A DNA stretch of 64,000 nucleotides, taken from contig CM043959.1 in assembly GCA_014529385.2 (NCBI GenBank), forward strand, positions 14,135,809 to 14,199,808, read 5' to 3'. Made by a program: the position numbers and the translations under genes. Within the stretch, counting starts at the first letter, position 1, and every line of letters starts with the position of its first letter. Below are positions 33,566-45,500 of the stretch, piece by piece. The notes below the pieces were generated by a model, which had not been told where the DNA came from, searched no databases, and worked only from the letters and a program-made list of their open reading frames with translations. The stretch comes from Adiantum capillus-veneris (lineage: Eukaryota > Streptophyta > Polypodiopsida > Polypodiales > Pteridaceae).

Positions 33566-36500
33566 AACACCACGCCATGGTTTAGGTCCTTTCGGACATG
33601 GTCTCCCTCCACCCATTGACCCCCTTTCACATGGCCTCCCCAGTGGCTATAGGCCGCCTCCCTCTCAACATGAAGTTCTCGATCACCAACAAGCAGATAT
33701 CAACACTTGAAGTTGAAGTGAAGGAGTGGAAGAAAGAGATGGAGGCAACCTTTCTCTAAAAGATGGAGGAATGGAAATAGGAGAAGAAGAACTTATGCGA
33801 AAGGATTTCTCGCATCAAAGAGCAAGCGGCTTCACAAGAAGCCACAATCCGAACTCTCCAAGGTGAACTTCTTGTAGCAAAATGTGGGCGGCTCAAAGAA
33901 GGCGAAATTCAGCCAGCCATGATGGAAGAATTGAATACCATGGAGAAGAAATACGGGTTATCAAGGAAGATGAGGAGAAGAAGTCATGGGCTGCGGTCAT
34001 CTCAGCAACACAAAAGAAAGTAGAGGAGGCCAAAAAATGGATTGAGGTAGCCAAGAAAGGGAAGGGTAAGGAAGCTCCTTGTACACCCACTCTTATTAAC
34101 ATGACCCTCGAAGAGGAACAAAGAAGGAGGATGCGGGCTCTACATGTGAGGGTAACCGGCCTCAAGGACATAAAATAATGTGGAAGAGGTCACAATCCTC
34201 ACATCCATGATGGGGTGGACAAGCCCTCACACACAAAGGCATGGAGAGTGGGCAAGAAGAGTGATGGCCTGAGAGAATCTTCAAAACAAAGAGCTCTCAT
34301 ACTACGCTTCCCCTCCTTTGAAGAGAAGAAGAAATTCCTGAAAAAGAGGCCCACTCTCAAGAAGACAGGTATTTTCCTTGTTGATGATCTCACTCTCTCA
34401 CAGCTTGTGCATATGAGAGAGGTAATGCCAGAGATTACGATGGCAAGGGAGAAGGGAAAGACGTACTTTTACAGAGATGGTGGGGTGGTGATTGTAGAGA
34501 GGCACTCTACATGATGGTGTGAGACCTATGGGACCACACTGGAGATGGCTACTTGGAATTGTAATGGATCTATGAGGTTGGACGCTGGTGCCTTTGAGGG
34601 CAGTTTCAGAGACAGGGACATTGTGCATATGAGAGAGGTAATGCCAGAGATTACGGTGGCAAGGGAGAAGGGAAAGACGTACTTTTACAGAGATGGTGGG
34701 GTGGTGATTGTAGAGAGGCACTCTACATGATGGTGTGAGACCTATGGGATCACACTGGAGATGGCTACTTGGAATTGTAATGGATCTATGAGGTTGGACA
34801 CTAGTGCCTTTGAGGGCAGTTTTAGAGACAGGGACATTGTTTTCTTCTCAGAGATTCATCAAGCCCCTGAACAGCTTATCCCACGTGGTGGGATACAGAT
34901 GGGAGACAACCCACAAGACAATTGTGAGATCTGAGCATGGAAGTAGAGGTTCAAGTGTAGCGGTGCTATTTAGGGAGGAGTTACAGAAACTACTACATAT
35001 TGTACAGAGAGATGATCATGCTAGATACATATGGGTGAGGCTAAGAGCTGACACAAACCGATTTCTATACATTGCCATATGTTACTTCCCCCCCTCCCCC
35101 AGTACGTCAGTATATGTTGCACCCAAAGGACAGTCGCCTTTCTCTATACTAGATGATAATTTATGGGAGTTTTCTAGAAATGGTGATATTATCCTCCTTG
35201 GGACTTCAATGCCCGAACGGGCAACTCTCAGACTGTTTTCTACAACACTTCAGATGAGATTCTTAGAGAGTTGGATGTGGGTGACTTGGGGCTTGACAGA
35301 TGCTCACATCCAAGAGAGCAGACAGAGTATGGAAGATGCCTCATGGAGATGACGACCACACATGGGATAGCCAAGCTTAATGGATTACAACAATTTCCTA
35401 GAGCAACCGGTTTCACATGCTTTCCACATAGACATGGGGCCAGTACAGTGGACTATGTTATGGCACGGCCGAGCTTTATTCCTTGTATTCAAGATTTCAT
35501 AGTGGGAGCCAAACCAGTGGGCGTAGCAGTCGATCATGCTCTTTTGACATTGTCCGTTTCATTTCAGTATAGTACAGCTCGGACATCAGGAGGCATGGCA
35601 CATACCCTTTATACATTTACACCAGAGACTAACTCGGTCTATACAAAGGAGATCTATAGCCGTCTATGCACAACTGGTGCTGACCTCTCAGTGGAGGAGA
35701 GCACCACTTTACTGACTGAGACACTGCATGGTGCAGCATCAGAGGCATACCCACACACTCAGCCGGGTCGGAGGCGACATTCTGGGAGCATGCCCCAGAA
35801 TAGTTGGTATGATGAGGAGTGCAGAGATGTGAGAGCCGAGTTCCAGAGAGGTCTTCTTTTAGGAGTCATCACTTATAGACAGTCTCGGATTGCTTCCTAG
35901 ATTTCTTCCCGACGCCTTGTCCGACGAAAGAAACGAGCTTACTTGGCCCAGATAGAGAGCGAGACTTGTATCGGCTGTTCTTGAGTAGAGACTCAAGAGA
36001 GGCATGGCGATTCTTTCATGAGCACTCCCCTCCCCCAATGATTACTTCTCCTGATGTGTGAGGCCAGTATGCGACATTGTTATATACGGTTCTTGGACAT
36101 GACCTCCTTCCAGATCCTACAGAGCCATGCCCACCTACCAGCACCTTCTTTACCACTGAGATGGTAAAGAGATCCATTGACAGGATAAGGACCAATAGAG
36201 CATATGATCATGATGGTCTAGTAGTAGAGCACCTTATACATGCTAGAGATATGTTGGTAGAGGTTCTTGCAGTGTTGTTCAATCGTGCCATGTGTGAGGG
36301 GTTACCTGAGACTTGGAGGTTGTCTACTATTGTGCCTATCTTCAAGGCAGGTGATCCTACAGAGCCTGAGAATTACCACACTATTATGGTTGGACACACA
36401 TTGGCACGGTTGTATGCATCCATTCTTGAGCAACAGTTGAGTAATTGGGTTGAGGGTGAGGGTGTACGGGCAAAGGGCCAGGCTAGTTTCAGGAGGGGTT

Positions 36501-39500
36501 TCTCCACTCTTAATCATATTCTGACATTCAAAGCCATCATTGAGGAGGGCAGGTCACATGGGAGCCAGATTTATTGTAGCTTTGTGGATTTCCGCAAAGC
36601 ATTTGACATGGTACCGAGAGCTCGATTGATGCGCAAATTGCAGGAGATCGGGGTGCCCATTGTGTTGATTTGGGGGATTATGGCTCTATACAGATCAGTG
36701 ATGGGACATGTACGCACCGCGGAGGGGATATCTGATTTAGTTCACTCCACCATTGGGGTGAAACAGGGTTGCCCATTGTCTCCTACTCTATTTGGCATGT
36801 ATGTTGATGAGGTGTCTGATTACATTGACAGAGAGGGTGATAGAGGTGCCCAGCTGGCAGGGACGTGGATCCCATTGTTGTTATATGTTGATGATATTGT
36901 GTTGATCTCTGACTCACCAGAGGGTATGCAGTGATAGTTGGATGCATTACACAGTTTTAAAGAGGATAGTGGATTGTCTGTAAACCTTGGTAAAACCAAG
37001 GTTATGGTGTTTAACACCACACCACAGTGGATCAGGAGATCAGCACCAACTTTCACATATGGTCAGGAGATTGTAGAGTATACAGATGCATACACTTACC
37101 TTGGGGTTGTCTTCACTAGGCCGAGGTTTTCTTTGGGGAGAGCTGTAGAGACTAGACAGACTAGAGCCTATGCGGACTTGGGAGGCTTGGAGAAGATGTG
37201 TGTGTAGGTTCAGTTCCAGGAACCTCGGACAAAGTTATCTCTCTTTGATATTTTAGTAGCCTTAACTATGTTGTATGGAGTGTAGATATGGGAACCTTTT
37301 GTAAGCCAGGATGGTTGGAGACGTATGGAGACGCCATTGGTATCTATGATCTCTCGACTCATCAGAGCCAAGGCCTCCGTGCCCCACGCTATCATTTGAG
37401 TAGAGCTAGCTGCCCCTCCTATGGAGATTGAGGCGCTTACCTGATCAGTCTCCTTTGTGAACACCTTGTGGGATACTACTAGAGAGAGATATGCTAGACT
37501 GGCCCTTGACTCTCCTAGACAGTTAGCTCTTCAGGGTGACACTTCATGCTGGTATGCACAGATGACATCATGGTTTCAGATGCATGGCTTCACCATGGAC
37601 AGGCTGCCCCTTTCCAGTACTCTCTTCAAGCACCCTCGATGTCTCTTACACGAGTGGAGATTACTAGACTCATTTGTCAGGACCTGATCCAGATGGATAC
37701 CAAGAGGACATGGAATAGAGCCGCCACAAGAGTTGGGCATGAAGATGGCTTTCTATAGAGAGCATCTTCTCCACCTCACAGGAGACGGGTTTAAGATTTG
37801 ACCCAGCTACATAGACAAACATGTCTCATGGTTTGCGGTGTGCCATTGGTCAGATATGCACATCCTCACATCAGGTGGAGATTGAGACTGGTAGATTCAG
37901 AGGGATACCAGCAGACAGCAGGATATGCCGCTTATGCCAGCTAGAGCTAGAGCCAGAGCCAGAGACAGAGCTACATTACATATGTCATTGCACAGTGTAC
38001 TATGAGATATGGGGCCATTTCCACTCCTTATTCACAGAGGGTTTCAGTCCTTTGTCTAGGTCATGAGTTATGAGGATCAGAGATGTCTTGGGCTATATCT
38101 ACTTGAGCTACACAAATATAGAGATACTTTACTGGGAAGACCTAGAGAGAGACAGTCCCAGAGATAGATTACAGGTTTCTTTTCACTAGATATGGGACAG
38201 CCAGAGGAGCATCCATCACTGCAAAGCTCCGCCCACACTCATTTGACCACTAGAGGCACTCTCATCGACCGAGCACTGGAGCTACAGAGATCCAGACGGC
38301 CACGATTGAGGAGATGGGCTACACAGCATCGACGGAGACTACAACAAAGGATCCGAGCCATACTCTCTCGACATCCAGAGTGCAGATCAGGATGGATTCT
38401 AGTAGTAGTATTTTGTTTCTAGTTCTTTTGTACCCAGACATGGTATCCGTTTCACTATTTTGTAGCAGATTGGTCTCATAGGTCATTTTGGCCTTTTGAA
38501 GACGTTAATATAACATTCCATTTCCCTCTCTTTGTGTGTGTGTGTGTGTGTATGTGTGCGTGCGTGCGTGCGTGTGCAGACGGTATTACATACACGTTAT
38601 TGTACCCAATGTGCGGTTCTCGCAGCTATGGTGGGCGATGGAAGAGTATTTAAATCAAAGCTAAACTAAATTAAATAATGTTTACCTCACCTTTGAGATG
38701 ATATTTTGTTTAAGTGAAAGTAGCTTGAGATTCGGAGAACTTTGCTGGAGATTCATTGATCTGATGTCACTTATCGAGTTTTTGTCAAGGTGTAACATTT
38801 CAAGCTTTTCCAGGCAAAGAGTTTGTTCTGGCCCTCTTGTAGATAACAGTGTCAGGGTTCTTGTGAGAGGTCCTTCTTTCTGAGATAACAAACATCCACT
38901 CTTGGCTTCCGCACACAATTCCTTGGAAGCTGTAGCATTGCTGCTGGTTTTCTCCAGCAATGGTCCGTTTCCAATATTGTTGCTTTGAAGAACGAGCTTT
39001 TGCAAAGATTTTAGCGACCTGAGTATCAGAAGAATTACTGGTGTGCACAACACATCTAGTTCTTTCTGCAAGTTTTGATTGAATTTTCATTTAGCAGCAA
39101 AATGCCCACCATACCTGCAGATATGAGTTGAACCCTTTATAAGGTTTTCAACTCCGGGCCCACACAACTGGTTAGTTCGTGTAGCTACACAGCCAGTATG
39201 ATAGAGAGATTTTGCTGTCACAAGGAATCAATAACGGAAGCAAAAAGTAAGATGATGACTGGATGCTTCTTCAATGGAGAGATATCCTCTCCGTTTCAAC
39301 CCATCATGAAAACTGTTGGGGTTATGCAAACAGGGCCCCTGTGAGAGCATTCATTTCCTCTCTGAACCAAATCATGCACTCATTTGCAGAGCTCCTCAGC
39401 TCATGAGTGTGACAACTGAAGCAAGCTACTTCGCCAAAGAACTAACACAAGGCTTTTAACCTGACTGACATTATAATATGGGAAAGCCAAACTCCTTTGG

Positions 39501-42500
39501 GACGTTTCCAACAAATGAGAAAATCTAAGGATGTCACATTTGTTCTGATCTTTTTCTTCAGTAAACTAAAGTGTGTTTTAATTAACTGTCATAGTAATCT
39601 TGCCAATAGTTTCTCTGTATTGCTTGTAAGGCCCTACAATGATCTTCCCGTTTTATGGCAAATATGTTTCTCCCAGCCATGAGTGAGCTACTGTTGGGCT
39701 GTGCAAAAAAGCTTGGTTTGATGACATTAAGGAGTGCACACAAATCCACAAATCTAGAAAACTGGCTTCATTTACTTATAAATATTGATTTAGGTTGGCG
39801 ATAAGATTCTTAACTTTCACAGCATGTTGTGAAGTTAAGGGTTTTCATCAGACATCATTCAGTGCAAAGCTATTCAATACTTACTTTAGGGGGTGTATAG
39901 AGGTCAAAAAATTTTGTCCTAAATCCAGCTCCTGTAGCTTCATCAAGTCCTCTGCATCAAAAACCTCTCCACAATGCCTCAGGCTTTTTCCAGAAAGATC
40001 GAGTGCCTACATTACGCCAAATCAGTTTTAAGAAAGTGAAAAACAAATATAAGAAAAAGCATAAAAATATCAAGTAGATAATAGATTTTTGATTTTGCAA
40101 AGCCATCCTCTGTCCCTGATTGTTGGTTGCACATATGCTTTGACTGACTTTTCCCAAAGCCTATCTTCCCGAGCAGCAGTCTACATGTCCTAGTTTTTGC
40201 TCTATCAAGTAGCAGGTTCGAGATCTCTCTCTTGATGTGTGATGGTTGGCTAAGGGCTTGAAGATTTCCGGACTACAAAGATGGTTCTTTTATCATTAAC
40301 TTTTTTGCTAACGCTATGGATGTGAAGACATCTTTTACTAGAAAGAATGTACCATTTTTTGAAGGAAATGTGATTCTATGCATGCTTTGAGTCATGGAGG
40401 GAACTATGTGTGCTTTGAACATCTTTTGTTCTTAGTTTGATTAATGCTTATTCATGTACCAAGATGGGCAATACCTTGCATTTGTCTAAAAGCATGGATT
40501 CCCTTAGAAAAGATTTTGATTTTTGTAGATTGATCATTCATTAAGCTTATGTGAGTCATTAATGGAAATACAAGATTTAAATCCATAAAAGCTTCGTGTT
40601 CTTCATGTGTCAACAATCTAAGATGATTAATACCATTTGCCATAGTTGTGTATAAGAGATTAGGCTTTGCCAATATCGATTGTGTTGAGGTGGCTATTGC
40701 TTGCTCAAGGGAAACCACTCTTGTAAAAGCATAAATATCATATGGTGAAAGGTAGACTGTGGTCAAGGGCAAGATCAACATCCTAAAGCGGAGGGATTAA
40801 CCCTCAATGAGAGGAAAATAAGTCTACCTTGTCTGTCCATCAACCATGCTGTCACCCATTTTCACCTCTTGAGCTTCTATATATATTGCACCATTGTACC
40901 CATTGGGTGATAGGCTGCTGAGTAGCCCCAAAGGTCTCTAGTACACAATATATAGCTTCTTTTTCTACCAAAACACACACACACATTTTTTTTTTTTTGT
41001 AAAGTTGTTTTGTTAATTTACAAGTGGGAAACCTCAAAATGAGGAAAACCCACCAAAATATAAGATACATAGGATGGAACACAAAAGTGTTCCGTGATGG
41101 GAAAGCTCAAAAAGCAAACATAGAAGAGCTGTAGGATGTCCACGGATGTGTCCCAACATCAAAGGCGAAATGTAAGGATTGCCTAAGCGAAATCTTGAAC
41201 GAAGGAAAAGGATCCGCCTCCTGCTGATGGAACGTGCCAAAATTGCATTGGCACTGCAAAGACCATAGTGACCAAAATATGGCCCATGTGAAGAAGATTG
41301 CAAATTGTTGAAGAAGATTGCAAATTGTTGAAGGGAGGTTGGGAGAATGGCATAAACCCAGAATTGTTTGTGGAAAACCGCTGAGGGAAATCAGAGGCGC
41401 ATAATACAGATATGCGGTCAAGGAAAGCCTTGGTGAAGCACAATCCCAAAGCAGATGTCTTACAATCACATCACCGGCGGAGCATCTGACAAAACGAGAA
41501 GAGCTGATGTGACGTGCTACAAGGAGAGTTCCACTCCCAACAAACAATGCCAAAGAAACAAACGCTCCTTAAGAGGCAAGTGGCACTTCCAAATTGCAGT
41601 AAGAGCCTCTCCACCATTGATTAGATTTATGCAAAGACCAAAGCGCATTATAATGATCAGCCAGCCAAGACTCTTGCAAAAGAGAAGCATAGATATTGCG
41701 GGCAGAAATGGCATCAAGAGGAGTGTCCCATATCCACTGGCGAGTGGCGGAATGGGGAGGAAAACAACTAGCATATGATTAAGCGCACTCCAAATCTAAT
41801 TATAATGCACGCCCAACCCAAAGAGTGCAGTTGCGTGAGGAAAAGGAAGCATATTCCCAGATGAATCCACTACATCATCCACTGTGCGTATGCCTCGGCA
41901 AGAAAGGAAGTATGCCTAACAAGGCGACTGGTCAGCAAGAGTAAGAGAGAATGCCCTACTCCAATTAATGCTTTCCACGCGCAGGGAATTCCCATCCGTT
42001 TGTTGTCTGCCATGCCAAGAAAGATGATTTGTAACGGCTTTCCAAGCAAAGAGAAAACTAGAAGTGACCGAGCAACAAGGAATCTCCCCAACCATCTTGT
42101 CAAACACAATCTCCTAAGGGGAAGTCTGCCACTAACCAAAGGCAGAAGTGGTAGCATGCTGACATAATGCAGCATCATAACTGTCCATGGCTGAGATTGT
42201 TGTGCAAGAGTAGGAAATAACATGACCTTCCTCGCTAAAGCATGGCGGCGAAGGTCCAAAATATTCAACCCCCAAAACACTTAGGAGTGCAAAGCCCCTC
42301 CATTGATAACAAACGGAGGCCTTTCTTGTGAGAACTAGTGCGCCACAAATGAGATATAATATCAGACATAAGCAAGGAGAGGCGAGAATGAGGCCAATGC
42401 AACATCGGCAAGTAAAATTGAACATATGCCATCATGATGCTCTGGAGAATGAACATATAACAGCCATGTAGATAATTTCCAAAAATGCAATTTGACATTG

Positions 42501-45500
42501 AGGCGATGCATGACCCAATCCACTTGCTGAGTATTGATTACCTCCAAGCCAACAGGATACCCCAAGTGTCTGACAACCACATGCGGATCAAGAATTTCAC
42601 CGAGCTATAAAAAAGGATGTCAGTCATATGCACTAAGGGTATGACTTTGGATTTCCGAAAATTAACCCTTAAGGCCTGCTGCCAGACCGAATGTATCCAA
42701 AGCCCGCATAATCTCTCACATATCATCTTAATTGTCACAAGGCATGAACAACGAGTCATCGGTATAAGCCTGCCCAATAAAGTCATTCCCATAGAATAAT
42801 TTCAATCCATGAAGACGATCAAGCCAAATGCAACGACAAGGGGTGAGTGAAAATGGCACACAACGAGACACTGAGTGGGTAACCTTGCCTGACACACCAT
42901 CCAAGAGGCCAAGGTTCAGTCAGCTCACCATCAAGAAGGCCTAAAGACGTGCTATACACATACATAAAATAAACAACATTGGCTAACTTTGGACCGAATC
43001 CAAGGGCCCCTATTGTATAGCGGCAATGAAATCCCATTGTACCGTGCCTTTTCATTGTCTACCTGTATTACGAGTATATCCTGATGGGTATATTTTGCAT
43101 ATTCCATTGCAATTGACACATTAGCCAAATTATCCAAAAGTAACACACACACATGTCACTTTCATCTGTGACTTATTGTTGTGAGAATGGATACTTGCTG
43201 ATATTTAACACTACATGGATGGTAGGTATAAGTTAAAAAGGTTTTAAGTAGGACATGGATAACAACTGATAGGTTTGTTGACACCTATAATACGTATTCA
43301 AGACTCACGAATTTGTTGTCTTGTTTATATGGATGAAGGTGAGGAATATATCTTTACTTACGATCTTTTTGGCTTAGCTGTTGTCCATCATTGTCGAACC
43401 TAGCCTTTCTTACTTCAGAATAAGTTGTTCTTGACTAATTTATATACAAAATACTAGAATGATATACCTCATTCTCACTATGATGTACAAAAACGAATCA
43501 AAGACTGAGTTGTTTTTGTGCTAATCATTGTCCTTTGTCTAAAGCCAAATGTCTTTTGAACTATTATGTTCTTTTGTATATAAGTATAAATTTAAAAACA
43601 GCAACACACACGTTTTAAACACAAGGTTCTCCCAGAAAGCTGGGAAACAAGGACGTTGGCTTTGGAGATTTTTCTCTATCTTGTCTATGATTCCTTGTTA
43701 GGTTAACAGATGTTAGGTGGTCTTTCCTTGACTATAGATCGGATTTTTGCTCACAGCTATTGTAGTCGTTGACTCTATTGGTTTTACGTTGCAGGTTAAT
43801 CCAAAATTACTTACCTTTGTGTGATTATTTCGATTCTTATAATTTCAAGAACATTTTACCTATTAACGAACCACTCTTGAATAGACGGTTCATTCAAAGA
43901 ATATCCATATAAACTGGTTAAAGCATGGAAAACTTCTACGACTCACTATGAACGGCATCCATACTATTCTCTACTAGCTAACAAAGCCTTAAAACTCCGA
44001 CTAGAATATAATCCTCTCTGTTAACATTGTCACTTATAGCTCCGATGAGACTCATAGATTTTTCTGATATGATACAGCTCTTTGCTTCAGACTTGACTAT
44101 TCTATTCTCATTAACTTAATGAGGCAGTAGGCCCATACTCAATGGGCCTACTGCCGACTCATTGAGTATGGTGCTTGGGTTAGCGCGGACACTCGCACAC
44201 ACACGCAAACACACACACACACATGTCACTTTCATCTGTAGCTTACTGTTCTGAGAATGGATACTTGCTAATATTTAATACTACATGGATGATAGGTATA
44301 AGTTAAAAAGGTTTTAAGTAAGACATGGATAACAACTGATAAGTTTGTTGACACCTGTAATACGTATTCAAAGTTAACGAATCTGTTGTCTTGTTTATAT
44401 GGATGCAGGTGAGGACTTTATATTTACTTAGGATCTTTTTGACTTAACTGCTATCCATCACTGTCGAACTTGGCCTCTTTCACTTCATAATAAGTTGTTT
44501 TTTACTATCTTATATACAAAACACTAGAATGATACCTCATTCTCACTATGATGTACAAAAATGAATCAAAGATTGAGTTGGCTTTGTGCTAATCATTGTC
44601 GTTTGTCTAAAGCCAACTGTCTTTTGGACTACTATGTTCTTTTGTGTATAAGTCTAAAAACAACAACACACACACATTAATGAAGAGATCTTTGTGAAAT
44701 TTTTGATTGGAACCTCATCATTTGTCTTTGACCTTAACTTTATACATTTCTATTATACATCTGACTCTTGTGAAGAAAGATAATTGAAAAGATGATTGAA
44801 CAAATAACCATACTGTAATGTTGTCAAAAACATTGGCACCCATGAACTCTTCTAACATGTCCCTTGTCAAACGCCCCATGTGCCTTTCTTTTGCTTCAAC
44901 GAGTTCTTTATCACCAACCACTACCCCATCAAGCACCTAATCTATGCACATAGCTAGTCAGTCACCAAATGGAAACATTGAGAGTGAGAACTTCTTGTTT
45001 TCAGCATTAGGTTTTGAGCATGCAAGAGATCTATATATAAAAGTGTCAACATCCCCATTTCAAAGAAAATGTATATGTGCACATAACAAACGCAGGAAGA
45101 AAACTGAAAATTAAAAGCAAGGGATTTGGTGACCTTCAATTTTTTAAGCATGAAAATAGTGTAGCCTCTGTATTCACTGGCTTCACAAAGTTGATTCCCA
45201 GACAGATCGAGCACCATTAATTTGGGCAAACTGTGAATATTGCAGATTTCCCTGATATTATTTAGTCTGTTGTGAGCTGCATATAGCTCCATCAAGGATG
45301 AGAGAAAGTCAAGGCCCTGTTTTAGTTGCAGATTCAGGTTCACTGGTTTGATTGTTGATGATAAACTAAAACATGCGCAGTTCTTACTAAAAGAAGTATC
45401 ATATACATTCACTGTTCATTTATACAGGATTGTCAAAGGATAATGAATTGTGTCCAACAAGCAGCATCTACTTTTTCGCTTACACAAGCAACAACTTGCA

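Larger units (their letters stand above)
33567..38527 (+). mobile_element. LINE family B, longest copy (about 5 kb)
   Basis: It carries ORF1, endonuclease, RT, zinc-binding tail and 3' UTR in one orientation, ending TTAATATAACATTCCATTTC before a CT/GT microsatellite. Many stops and shifts make it inactive, but it defines the family structure. Antisense to LRRC9, in the same 22-kb intron. Confidence 0.92.
40007..44813 (-). other. LRRC9 intron (4.8 kb) with LINE C and a repeat pair
   Basis: Bounded by GTATGG (44813) and TGTAG (40007) on the minus strand. Contains the ORF at 40452-40781, a LINE C copy and two long direct repeats, each listed separately. Confidence 0.75.
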
